A program made the position numbers and the translations under genes. Of a DNA stretch of 64,000 nucleotides, positions 35,338-45,827 are shown one piece after another. Below the pieces are notes generated by a model, which did not search any database, was not told the DNA's origin, and saw only the letters and a list, made by a program, of their open reading frames with translations. How positions within the stretch are numbered: position 1 is the stretch's first letter; each line of letters starts with the position of its first letter. Source of the stretch: Microcella flavibacter (lineage in GTDB: Bacteria > Actinomycetota > Actinomycetes > Actinomycetales > Microbacteriaceae). The DNA is taken from positions 1,302,001-1,366,000 of the forward strand of contig NZ_CP051299.1 of assembly GCF_012530535.1 (NCBI RefSeq), given 5' to 3'.

Positions 35338-36461
35338 CCGGCGAGGGGGGCGCAGACCCCGTCACTGCGGCACGTGCTCGCGGGCGCGTCGGCCTCCCTC
35401 ACGGGCGGGCAGTCGCTGCTCTCCCTGCCTCCCGCGCGCAGCGCCGCCGTGGTGCTCGTCGACGGCCTGGGCTCGGCGCCGCTCGGCGCTCGCGCGGGGC
35501 ATGCGCGGCGGATGCTCGCCGCGGTGCCCAAGAAGGGCGGGAGCATCCACTCGGGCTTCCCTCCACCACCTCGTCGGCGCTCGCGAGCCTCACCACCGGC
35601 CTGCTGCCGGGCGAGCACGGGCTGACGGGCTACAGCGCGGTGGATGCCGCGCACGACCGCGTCGTCACGCTCCTCTCCGACTGGGGCGAGCGCATGGCGC
35701 CGCGCGACTGGCAGCCGAACCCCACCGTCTTCGAGACCGCAGCCGACGACGGCGTCGAGCCGGTCGTCGTCGCGCCGGAGCGGTACCGCTCCACGGGCTT
35801 CACCGAGGCCGTGCTGCGCGGGGCGCGCTATGTCGGGGCCGCGAGCATCGCCGATCGCATCGACGCGGCCCTCGCCGAGCTCGCTGCCCCGGGCCGCCGC
35901 CTGGTCTACGTCTACATCCCCGAGCTCGACTCGGCCGGGCACGCCCACGGCGCCGCCTCCGAGCAGTGGCTGCACCGCTTGGAGGAGCTGGATGCCGCGC
36001 TCGCGCCCGTCGAGCGGCTCCTGCCCGCCGACGCCGGGCTCCTGCTGACCGCCGACCACGGCATGCTCGACGTGCCCGAGCACCGCCGGCTCGTGATCGC
36101 GGCCGACGATCCGGTGTGGGAGGGCGTGCGCCACGTGGCGGGGGAGCCGCGCTGCCTGCAGCTCGCCCTCGAGGACGACGCCGATCCCGCGGCGGTGCTC
36201 GAGCGGTGGCGGGCGGCGGAGGGCGCGCGCGCCTGGGTGGTCACGCGACAGGAGGCGATCGACGCGGGCTGGTTCGGCGCCGTGCGCCCGGAGGTGCTGC
36301 CGCGCATCGGCGACGTGCTCGTCGCGGCGCGCGCCGCGGTCGCGTACTACGACGAGCGGACGGCGACGCCGCGCTCGCTGGCGATGGTCGGGCAGCACGG
36401 ATCGCTGTCGCCGGAGGAGACGCGCATCCCGCTCGCGCGCTGGGGCGCCTACGCCGCCTGA
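35332..36461 (+). pseudogene. Alkaline-phosphatase-superfamily phosphodiesterase / nucleotide pyrophosphatase, frameshifted
   Basis: The first 76 codons (35332-35559) encode AAVVLVDGLGSAPL (metal-binding Asp of the superfamily) and end GSIHSGF. The frame then runs to a stop at 35625. The rest continues in another frame from about 35562, reading PSTTSSALASLTTGLLPGEHGLTGY-like sequence, DRVVTLLSDWGER, YIPELDSAGHAHG (second metal site) and LLTADHGMLDVPEHRR (third), ending at 36461. Restoring one base in the CCC run at 35559-35561 gives an uninterrupted 376-residue protein. It is either a one-base deletion or a sequence error. No other damage is visible. Confidence 0.85.
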
Positions 36462-36492
36462 CCCCCACCGCGCCGAGGCGCAGGGGCGGGGC

Positions 36493-37581
36493 TCAGGCCG
36501 GGTCCTCGTCCGGCCGGGCGCCGAACACGATCTCGTCCCAGCTGGGCATCGCGGCGCGGCCGCGACGGTTCGCGGTGCGGCCCGCATCGGCGCCGTCGAT
36601 GGGCGCGATGGATCGGGGTGCGGGAGCGTCGTCCTCCGGCTCGGCGGCCGCGTCCTCGCCCATGTCCAGCGGGATGTCGATGATGCGGATGCTCCCCGTC
36701 GACGGGTGCGCCGCCCGCGAGGTCTCCCGGTCGTCCTGGGGGGCCGGCTCCCGCTCCCCGCGGCGGCGGCGCAGCGCCTCGAGCAGGTCGGCGGTGTTGG
36801 AGACGTCCGCGGTCTGCTCCTGCTCCGGGGCCGTCCGCACGCCGGTGCGGGCGGGAGCGATCGAGATCGGCGCGGCGGGCGAGGAGGCGGGGGAGGACGG
36901 CGAGCTGATCGCCACCGGCGCGTCGCCGAGGTCGTCGGAGAGCAGGAAGGCGCCGCTGTCGAAGCGGCTGCGGTCGTCGGCGTCGGCCGCGGGCACGGCG
37001 CGCAGGCGGGGGATGAGGGTCGCCGGGGTCTCGCTCTGCTGCGAGAGGGACTGGGCCTCGTGGTTCGCGGGGACGAGCGCCGACTTCTTCGGCTCGAAGG
37101 TCCACCGCGCCTCGCGCTCCGTCTCGCCCTCGAGGAAGGAGACGGTCACGAGCCAGTGCTGCTCGAGCTTGCGGCTCGCCCAGCGCACCTCCGTCGCCGA
37201 GACGTCGTCGAGCCGCGAGTCGATGACCCCGCCGAAGGTGTGGGCGGCGACGCCGGTCTCGGTGTCGGCGGCCACGGCGACGGGGACGCTGCGCGCGGCG
37301 GTGACGACGTACTCGCGCTCGGCGAGCACCGGGCCCTCGAAGCGCTGCACGTACTCGAGGGGCTCACCCGTGCGCTCGACGACCTCGGCGGCCGAGAGGC
37401 CCGAGCGGATGAGCGTCTGCACCTCCCGCGGCGACACCCGGTGGGCCGCCGCGGCGGCCGGCCGGTTCTGCCGCAGAGCGGTGTGGAGCGCCTCGGTGAT
37501 GGGAACGCGGTAGCGCGCTCCGTCAGCGGAGACGACGATCAGGGCGCCGTTCTCGGCTCCGATGGCGGTGAGTTCGTCCAT
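36493..37581 (-). CDS. sepH: Septation protein SepH
   Basis: FtsZ-associated cell-division protein of actinobacteria that promotes Z-ring assembly. The 362 residues include the N-terminal DUF3071 domain (about 1-175) with ITEALHTALRQ, HRVSPREVQTLIRSGLSAAEVVERTGEPLEYVQRFEGPV-type helix-turn-helix (split here as SPREVQTLIRSGLSA and VVERTGEPLEYVQRFE) and EARWTFEPKKSALVPANHEA. A long disordered Ala/Pro/Ser-rich region and an acidic C-terminus with RRGRAAMPSWDEIVFG follow, the latter being the usual conserved tail. GAGAGG precedes the ATG. Confidence 0.9.
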   Translation of the reverse strand: MDELTAIGAENGALIVVSADGARYRVPITEALHTALRQNRPAAAAAHRVSPREVQTLIRSGLSAAEVVERTGEPLEYVQRFEGPVLAEREYVVTAARSVPVAVAADTETGVAAHTFGGVIDSRLDDVSATEVRWASRKLEQHWLVTVSFLEGETEREARWTFEPKKSALVPANHEAQSLSQQSETPATLIPRLRAVPAADADDRSRFDSGAFLLSDDLGDAPVAISSPSSPASSPAAPISIAPARTGVRTAPEQEQTADVSNTADLLEALRRRRGEREPAPQDDRETSRAAHPSTGSIRIIDIPLDMGEDAAAEPEDDAPAPRSIAPIDGADAGRTANRRGRAAMPSWDEIVFGARPDEDPA

Positions 37582-37708
37582 GACGAGACCCTCTCGTTCG
37601 CGGTGGTCGGGCACAGCATCCCACGGCGGGGGGCCGCATCCCGGGAATAGCGCGGGCGTGCCGCGAGTTGGCGCTCGAGCAGGCCCGAGATGAGGGTTCT
37701 GAGAGGGT

Positions 37709-37737
37709 TTGCGTTTCGCAGGGCCTTCCTGCAAACT
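37709..37737 (+). promoter_or_regulatory. Probable promoter of the DUF4193 gene
   Basis: TTGCGT (37709-37714), a 17-bp spacer, CAAACT (37732-37737). The spacer contains the inverted repeat GCAGG-GCCTT-CCTGC. The leader to the ATG at 37823 is about 80 nt. The remainder of the 241-bp gap holds nothing else I recognise. Confidence 0.4.
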
Positions 37738-37822
37738 GTGCCCGCCGACCGCGGCCCTCGACGTCTTCCTGCAGCGTCCTCCCCTCGATCCACCCTCCTG
37801 AGACACCCCCAGAACGGACACC

Positions 37823-38113
37823 ATGGCTACCGATTACGACGCACCCCGCAAGACCGACGAGGACACCGACTCGATCCAGGCCTTGCAGGAGCGCGTGCCC
37901 GACAAGATGTCGGGCGTCGTCGACGCCGAGGACGCCGACAACCCCGGGTTCGAGCTCGGCGGCGCCGACCTCGCCGACCTCGACCTCGACGTCGTCGTGC
38001 TGCCGCCGCAGGCCGACGAGTTCACCTGCGTGAGCTGCTTCCTCGTGAAGCACCGCTCGCAGCTCGACCACGAGGAGAAGCTCGGCGCCGTCTGCCGGGA
38101 GTGCGCCGCCTGA
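37823..38113 (+). CDS. DUF4193 zinc-ribbon-like protein
   Basis: A 96-residue acidic protein: MATDYDAPR start, an Asp/Glu-rich middle (GGADLADLDLDVVVLPP) and a C-terminal Cys-rich part with FTCVSCFLVKHRSQL and VCRECAA, forming a likely zinc ribbon. DUF4193 is nearly universal in actinobacteria and sits beside the sepH/DUF3093/dut group; its role is unknown, though the architecture suggests a transcription-machinery partner. Confidence 0.88.
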   Translation: MATDYDAPRKTDEDTDSIQALQERVPDKMSGVVDAEDADNPGFELGGADLADLDLDVVVLPPQADEFTCVSCFLVKHRSQLDHEEKLGAVCRECAA

Positions 38114-38222
38114 CGCACCATCACGACCTCACGGCCGTCGCCCCTCACCCGGGGCGGCGGCCGTTCACGTTGTGCGGCGCCGTCGCCGGCGGCGGGTCCC
38201 CGCGGGTCGAGCGGCGCGAACC

Positions 38223-38675
38223 TCAGGCCGCCGCGGCCGCGCGCTCGGCGCGCAGCGCGGCCACGAGCTGCTCCGGCCGCCGGGTCGACAGCAGCCAGTA
38301 GGGGGCGGGGTCGTCGGGGTCGAGCACCGCGATGCGCACGACCGGCTCGACCCAGCCGCGCAGCATGAGCCAGGCGCGAGCATCCCCGCCCGGGCCCTTC
38401 TCGTGCCGCGCGTCGTCGCCGCGGGCCACGACCGCCTCGCCGGTGAGGGCGACGGGGATGCTCGCGCGGCCCGCGCGGAGCATCCCGTCGCCCACCGCGA
38501 TCTCGGGGGCCGACGTCAGCAGCAGCGCGGTGCTGCCGGCGGCGAGCACGATCGCGACGACCCCGCCGACGATGAGGTCGATGGGGGAGAAGACGAGCAG
38601 TGTCGCGGGGATGACGAGCGCGATGACGCCGTACATCCAGGCGGAGGGCCACAGTCGCTCGCGATAGCTCGTCAT
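38223..38675 (-). CDS. DUF3093 membrane protein
   Basis: A 150-residue protein starting MTSYRERLWPSAWMYG with two membrane helices (about residues 14-52), followed by a small soluble beta-rich domain (GWVEPVVRIAVLDPDDPAPYWLLSTRRPEQLVAAL). These are DUF3093 hallmarks. The function is unknown. It is divergent from dut, start codons 33 bp apart, as in mycobacteria and most relatives. Confidence 0.88.
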   Translation of the reverse strand: MTSYRERLWPSAWMYGVIALVIPATLLVFSPIDLIVGGVVAIVLAAGSTALLLTSAPEIAVGDGMLRAGRASIPVALTGEAVVARGDDARHEKGPGGDARAWLMLRGWVEPVVRIAVLDPDDPAPYWLLSTRRPEQLVAALRAERAAAAA

Positions 38676-38696
38676 GCCCCCTATTCGACCATGCAC

Positions 38697-38702
38697 TAGC
38701 CT
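38697..38702 (+). promoter_or_regulatory. -10 box of dut (leaderless)
   Basis: TAGCCT with 6 nt to the GTG at 38709. Confidence 0.6.
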
Positions 38703-38708
38703 CGACGC

Positions 38709-39176
38709 GTGCCGAACGACGTCGAGGTGCTCATCCAGGGCGAGCGGGTTCCGCAGTACGCGCACCCCGGCGACGCGGGCGCCGATCTGCTGGCCGCGGA
38801 GGCCGTGGTCATCCCCCCGGGGGAGCGCGCGACGATCGGCACCGGCACCGCCATCGCCCTGCCGGACGGCTGCGTCGCCCTCATCGTGCCCCGCAGCGGT
38901 CTCGCCGCGCGGCACGGCATCACGATCGTCAACAGCCCCGGCACCGTCGACGCCGGCTACCGCGGCGAGATCCGTGTGACGCTGCTCAACACCGACGCCC
39001 GCGAGGCCTTCGAGGTGCGGGTCGGCGACCGCATCGCGCAGATGATCGTGCAGGAGGTGCTGCGCGCCCGGTTCGTGCCCGTCGAGACGCTGCCGGGCAG
39101 CCACCGCGGTGAGCGGGGCTTCGGGTCGACGGGCTACCGTGGAGCACCCGCCTCGATCGAAGGAGCACCCGAGTGA
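38709..39176 (+). CDS. dut: dUTP diphosphatase
   Basis: Hydrolyses dUTP to dUMP, keeping uracil out of DNA and feeding dTMP synthesis. The trimeric dUTPase motifs appear in order over 155 residues: GDAGADLLA, PRSGLAARHGI, GTVDAGYRGEI (catalytic Asp, uridine-binding Tyr), RIAQMIVQ and the C-terminal RGERGFGSTG arm. The GTG start is fixed by a -10 box 6 nt upstream. Its stop overlaps the DUF3710 start by GTGA, making a dut-DUF3710-DUF3159 operon. Confidence 0.97.
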   Translation: MPNDVEVLIQGERVPQYAHPGDAGADLLAAEAVVIPPGERATIGTGTAIALPDGCVALIVPRSGLAARHGITIVNSPGTVDAGYRGEIRVTLLNTDAREAFEVRVGDRIAQMIVQEVLRARFVPVETLPGSHRGERGFGSTGYRGAPASIEGAPE

Positions 39177-39835
39177 CCGACACGAGCCTGACCGACGGTC
39201 CGCTGCCCGACGACGCCAAGTCGGCGCCGGAGGACCGCGAGTCCGCCGGACCGCTCGACGAGAGCGAGGCCAACGCGGTGCGCCCCTACGTCGATCTCGG
39301 CGGGGTGAAGATCGTGCCCCGGCCCGACCTGCAGCTGCGGCTCGAGGTGGAGGAGGGCTCGAAGCGGGTCATCGCCGTCGGCATCGACTACGCCGGCTCG
39401 ACGCTGCAGGTGCAGCCCTTCGCCGCCCCCCGCACGAGCGGGCTCTGGCACGAGGTGCGGGCGCAGATCACCGAGCAGATCAAGAAGCAGGGCGGCGAGA
39501 CCTCCGAGCGCGCGGGCGCTTTCGGCCCCGAGATCATCGCCCGCATCCCCGTCGCCGGCGGCGATGCGGGCGCGATGCGCATCGCCCGCTTCATCGGCGT
39601 CGACGGGCCCCGGTGGTTCCTGCGCGGCGTCGTCGCCGGTCAGGGCGCCGTCGACGCGGCGGCCGCCGAGCAGATCGACGATGTCTTCCGCAGCATCGTG
39701 GTCGTCCGCGGCCAGACGCCGATGCCGCCGCGCGACCTCATCCCGCTCACGGTGCCCGCCGGGGCGACGCAGTCCGCCGCGACGCCCGGTGCCGCGGGCT
39801 CGGCCGCCGCCGCTCCTCCCGCACCCCCCGCATGA
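39173..39835 (+). CDS. DUF3710 protein
   Basis: A 220-residue soluble protein. The core (about residues 35-185) includes PYVDLGGVKIVPRPDLQLRLE, TLQVQPFAAPRTSGLW and RFIGVDGPRWFLRGVVAG, diagnostic of DUF3710. The C-terminal 30 residues are Ala/Pro-rich. The function is unknown. It is translationally coupled to dut on one side (GTGA) and to DUF3159 on the other (ATGA). Confidence 0.9.
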   Translation: MTDTSLTDGPLPDDAKSAPEDRESAGPLDESEANAVRPYVDLGGVKIVPRPDLQLRLEVEEGSKRVIAVGIDYAGSTLQVQPFAAPRTSGLWHEVRAQITEQIKKQGGETSERAGAFGPEIIARIPVAGGDAGAMRIARFIGVDGPRWFLRGVVAGQGAVDAAAAEQIDDVFRSIVVVRGQTPMPPRDLIPLTVPAGATQSAATPGAAGSAAAAPPAPPA

Positions 39836-40596
39836 GCCCGGAGCCGCGCCCCGAGGAGGGCCCGCGCGACGAGGCCCCGCGCCCCGCGAGCGACCCGCGG
39901 ACGGCCGACGGTGCCGCCGACCCCGCTCCCTCGGTGACGGATGCCCTCTCCGAGGCCGCGCGCAAGTCCGCGTTCGCGCGCGTCGCGCCCGGCGAGCGGC
40001 CCACCGCGGCCGACCTCTGGGCCGCCGTGGGCGGCGTGCGCGGGCTCGTTGAGTCGCTGCTGCCCGGGTTCCTCTTCCTCGTGGTCTTCACCATCACGGG
40101 GGAGGTCGCCCCCTCGGTGCTGGTGCCCCTCGGCATGGCCGTGGTGTTCGTGCTCGTGCGAGCCGTCACCCGCACTCCCATCCTTCCCGCGGTGGTGGGA
40201 CTGATCGGCATCGCGATCTCGGCGGGGCTCGCCCTGGCGACCGGCCGCGCCGAGGAGAACTTCCTCCTCGGGCTGATCATCAACGCGGTGTGGCTGACGG
40301 CGCTGCTCGTCAGCCTGGCGGTGCGCCGGCCGCTCATCGGTGTGATCACCGCGCTTCTGACCGGCGACGCCGGGTGGCGTCAGGATCCGGCGAAGCGCTC
40401 GGTGCTGACGGTGACCACCTGGTTGTGGGTGGGGATGTTCTCGCTCCGGCTCGGGGTGCAGGTGCCGCTGTATTTCGGCGAGCAGGCGGGCGCGCTCGCC
40501 GCGACCCGACTGCTCATGGGCGTGCCGCTCTACGCGGCGGTGCTCTGGGTCACCTGGCTCATGGTGCGCTCGGTCTACGCGCGCCGCGCGGCCTGA
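39832..40596 (+). CDS. DUF3159 membrane protein
   Basis: A 254-residue protein with a charged 75-residue N-terminal part (ending AAVGGVRGLVESLLPG, a DUF3159 landmark) and about six helices, including FLFLVVFTITGEVAPSVL and VGLIGIAISAGLAL. RRPLIGVITALLTG and SRLGVQ-like FSLRLGVQVPLY are also typical. The role is unknown. It overlaps the DUF3710 stop by 4 nt and is the last gene of the dut operon. Confidence 0.9.
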   Translation: MSPEPRPEEGPRDEAPRPASDPRTADGAADPAPSVTDALSEAARKSAFARVAPGERPTAADLWAAVGGVRGLVESLLPGFLFLVVFTITGEVAPSVLVPLGMAVVFVLVRAVTRTPILPAVVGLIGIAISAGLALATGRAEENFLLGLIINAVWLTALLVSLAVRRPLIGVITALLTGDAGWRQDPAKRSVLTVTTWLWVGMFSLRLGVQVPLYFGEQAGALAATRLLMGVPLYAAVLWVTWLMVRSVYARRAA

Positions 40597-40633
40597 GAGC
40601 GGACGCGCACCGGCTGCCGGTGCTACCATGAAG

Positions 40634-40651
40634 TATCTCGACATCAAGATA
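40634..40651. promoter_or_regulatory. Imperfect palindrome upstream of aconitase
   Basis: TATCTCGACATCAAGATA: the two 9-base halves agree at 7 of 9 positions. It lies 124-142 bp before the acn GTG, just after a TACCAT -10-like hexamer (40624-40629), where a repressor would block transcription. The AT-rich run here contrasts with the surrounding GC-rich sequence. The regulator is not identifiable from this window. Confidence 0.5.
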
Positions 40652-40719
40652 AATTTCCGGGCTCACCGCTCGCGATGTCGCACCGTCTTGCCCCCCTGGG
40701 GCGAGCGCGCCCCGGCGGC

Positions 40720-40725
40720 TAGGCT
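40720..40725 (+). promoter_or_regulatory. -10 box proximal to aconitase
   Basis: TAGGCT at 40720-40725 gives a start near 40732 and a 43-nt leader containing AAGGAGA (40762-40768). This may be a second promoter, after the one at the palindrome. Confidence 0.4.
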
Positions 40726-40775
40726 GACCGGTGGCCGGTGCGCGGATGCCCGGCAGATCTCAAGGAGACGGCGAC

Positions 40776-43589
<2,814 letters not shown>

Positions 43590-43605
43590 GCATCCCGCAC
43601 CCTGC

Positions 43606-43639
43606 GGAGGGCCCGATCGAGCGATCGATCGGGCCCTCC
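43606..43639 (+). terminator. Terminator after aconitase
   Basis: GGAGGGCCCGATCGA (43606-43620) and TCGATCGGGCCCTCC (43625-43639), a perfect 15-bp stem with a GCGA tetraloop. Confidence 0.85.
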
Positions 43640-43750
43640 GGCGTTCCCGCCGACGGCGCGGCATCAGCGTGCCGTCGCGTTCAGGCCACGCACCGGAAAC
43701 ATCCAGCGAGCAGGCGGCGGGGCACCCGGGATCCGGCAGTCGCTCTGGCG

Positions 43751-43756
43751 TAGAGT
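43751..43756 (+). promoter_or_regulatory. -10 box of dxs (leaderless)
   Basis: TAGAGT with 6 nt to the ATG at 43763. Confidence 0.6.
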
Positions 43757-43762
43757 GCGGGA

Positions 43763-45736
43763 ATGGCACTGCTCGACAGCATCGACGGACCTCGCGATCT
43801 CGATCGCCTCAGCGATGAGGAGATGGTCGAGCTCGCCGCGGAGATCCGCCGCTTCCTGGTCGCCGAGGTCTCCAAGACCGGCGGCCACCTCGGCCCGAAC
43901 CTCGGCGTGGTCGAGACCACGCTCGCGATCCATCGGGTGTTCGACTCGCCCCGGGACGCGATCGTCTGGGACACCGGGCACCAGTCGTACGTGCACAAGC
44001 TGCTCACCGGGCGCAAGGACTTCTCTCGGCTCCGCCAGAAGGGCGGCCTCGCCGGCTACCCGCAGCGATCGGAGAGCCCGCACGACATCGTCGAGAGCTC
44101 TCACGCCTCGAGCTCGCTCAGCTGGGCCGACGGCATCTCGCGCGCCTTCACGATGACGGGCCAGGCCGATCGGCACGTCGTCGCGGTCGTGGGCGACGGG
44201 GCGCTCACCGGCGGCATGACGTGGGAGGCGCTGAACAACATCAGCGACGACAACAGCCGCAACCTCGTCCTCATCGTCAACGACAACGGGCGCTCCTACG
44301 CCCCCACCATCGGCGGCATGGCGCGCTTCCTCTCCGACGTGCGCACGCGGCGCTCGTACCGGCGCTTCCGCAGCTCGACCGAGACCTTCTTCGGGCACCT
44401 CGGCGCCCCCGGCCGCGCGCTCTACCGCGGCGTGCGGGGCGGCCTGCACGGCTTCCTCTCCCGCTTCAGCAACAACGAGGCGCTCTACTCGAACCTCGAC
44501 ATCAAGTACATCGGGCCGGTCGACGGCCACGACCTCCGCGACATGGAGCGCGCGCTGCGGCAGGCCAAGGAGTACGGCGCCCCGGTCATCGTGCACACCA
44601 TCACGCAGAAGGGCCGCGGCTACGAGCCCGCCCTCGCCGACGTCGCCGACCAGTTCCACGCGGTCGGGCAGATCGACCCCGAGACGGGCGAGTCGGTCGA
44701 GACCTCCACCCGCCCCTCGTGGACGAGCGTGTTCTCGGAGGAGCTCGTCGCCCTCGCCGACCGCGACGAGCGCATCGTCGGGATCACCGCGGCCATGCTG
44801 CGACCCACCGGTCTGCACAAGCTCGCGGAGAAGGATCCCGGTCGCGTGCTCGACGTCGGCATCGCCGAGCAGCACGCCGTGACCTCGGCGGCGGGGCTCG
44901 CCTTCGGCGGCATGCACCCCGTCGTCGCCGTCTACGCGACCTTCATCAACCGCGCCTTCGACCAGGTGCTCATGGACGTCGCGCTGCACAAGGCCGGCGT
45001 CACCTTCGTGCTCGACCGCGCGGGCGTGACCGGCCCCGACGGGCCGAGCCACCACGGCATCTGGGATCTCGCGATCCTGCAGGTGGTCCCGGGCATCCGC
45101 CTCGCGGCGCCGCGCGACGCCACCCGCCTCCGCGAGGAGCTCGCCGAGGCCGTCGCGGTGCAGGATGCTCCCACCGTGCTGCGCTTCTCGAAGGGCTCCG
45201 TCGGCACCGAGTTCGACGCCGTCCGGCGCACGTCCGACGGCGTCGACGTGCTCCGCGAGGCGCCGCACAAGGACGTCCTCATCGTCACCGTCGGCCCCAT
45301 GGCGAAGCTCGGGCTCGACGTCGCCGACCGCCTCGCCGCACAGGGGATCGGCGCGACCGTCGTCGACCCCCGATGGGTCGTGCCCGTCCCCGCCAGCATC
45401 ATCGACCTCGCCCGCGACCACCGCATCGTCGTCAGCATCGAGGACGGCATCCGGGTCGGCGGCATCGGTACCCGCATCCGCCAGGATCTGCGGGCGGCGG
45501 GCGTCGACACGGCCGTCGACGAGCTCGGCCTCCCGGACGAGTTCCTCCATCACGCCTCGCGCGACGAGATCCTCGAGGAGGTCGGGCTGACGCCCCAGGC
45601 GATCGCCCGAGACCTCGTCGCCCAGGTGCTCGGGCGCCGCATCCCCGTCGCCCGGCCGCTGCCCCACGACGGATCGGACGAGTTCGACGACGAGTCCGCC
45701 GCGGCCGAGCACGATCGGGACGAGCAGCAGCGCTGA
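43763..45736 (+). CDS. dxs: 1-deoxy-D-xylulose-5-phosphate synthase
   Basis: First enzyme of the MEP isoprenoid pathway, condensing pyruvate and glyceraldehyde-3-phosphate with thiamine diphosphate. The 657 residues include VWDTGHQSYVHKLLTGR (His for TPP chemistry), VVGDGALTGGMTWEALNN (TPP/Mg-binding GDG...N), YIGPVDGHD, and the catalytic Glu in DVGIAEQHAV (about 370), then AGVTGPDGPSHHG. The ATG is fixed by a -10 box 6 nt upstream. It is convergent with fadB across a long terminator. Confidence 0.97.
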   Translation: MALLDSIDGPRDLDRLSDEEMVELAAEIRRFLVAEVSKTGGHLGPNLGVVETTLAIHRVFDSPRDAIVWDTGHQSYVHKLLTGRKDFSRLRQKGGLAGYPQRSESPHDIVESSHASSSLSWADGISRAFTMTGQADRHVVAVVGDGALTGGMTWEALNNISDDNSRNLVLIVNDNGRSYAPTIGGMARFLSDVRTRRSYRRFRSSTETFFGHLGAPGRALYRGVRGGLHGFLSRFSNNEALYSNLDIKYIGPVDGHDLRDMERALRQAKEYGAPVIVHTITQKGRGYEPALADVADQFHAVGQIDPETGESVETSTRPSWTSVFSEELVALADRDERIVGITAAMLRPTGLHKLAEKDPGRVLDVGIAEQHAVTSAAGLAFGGMHPVVAVYATFINRAFDQVLMDVALHKAGVTFVLDRAGVTGPDGPSHHGIWDLAILQVVPGIRLAAPRDATRLREELAEAVAVQDAPTVLRFSKGSVGTEFDAVRRTSDGVDVLREAPHKDVLIVTVGPMAKLGLDVADRLAAQGIGATVVDPRWVVPVPASIIDLARDHRIVVSIEDGIRVGGIGTRIRQDLRAAGVDTAVDELGLPDEFLHHASRDEILEEVGLTPQAIARDLVAQVLGRRIPVARPLPHDGSDEFDDESAAAEHDRDEQQR

Positions 45737-45767
45737 TCGCCGCGACCCCGATGTCGCTCTGAACGGC

Positions 45768-45808
45768 CGACGGCCCCCGCCCCGCGCGAGCGGGGACGGG
45801 GGCCGTCG
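45768..45808. terminator. Bidirectional terminator between dxs and fadB
   Basis: CGACGGCCCCCG (45768-45779) pairs with CGGGGGCCGTCG (45797-45808); the interior adds CCCCGC/GCGGGG. This gives a stem of about 18 bp with one bulge. Confidence 0.85.
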
Positions 45809-45827
45809 AAATGAAGCAGGCGTCCGG

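Noticed and set aside
30887-35365. A 1492-codon minus-strand frame over the topoisomerase genes
   Set aside because: Out of frame with parC, antisense to parE, and Arg-rich with no domain; a GC-rich shadow.
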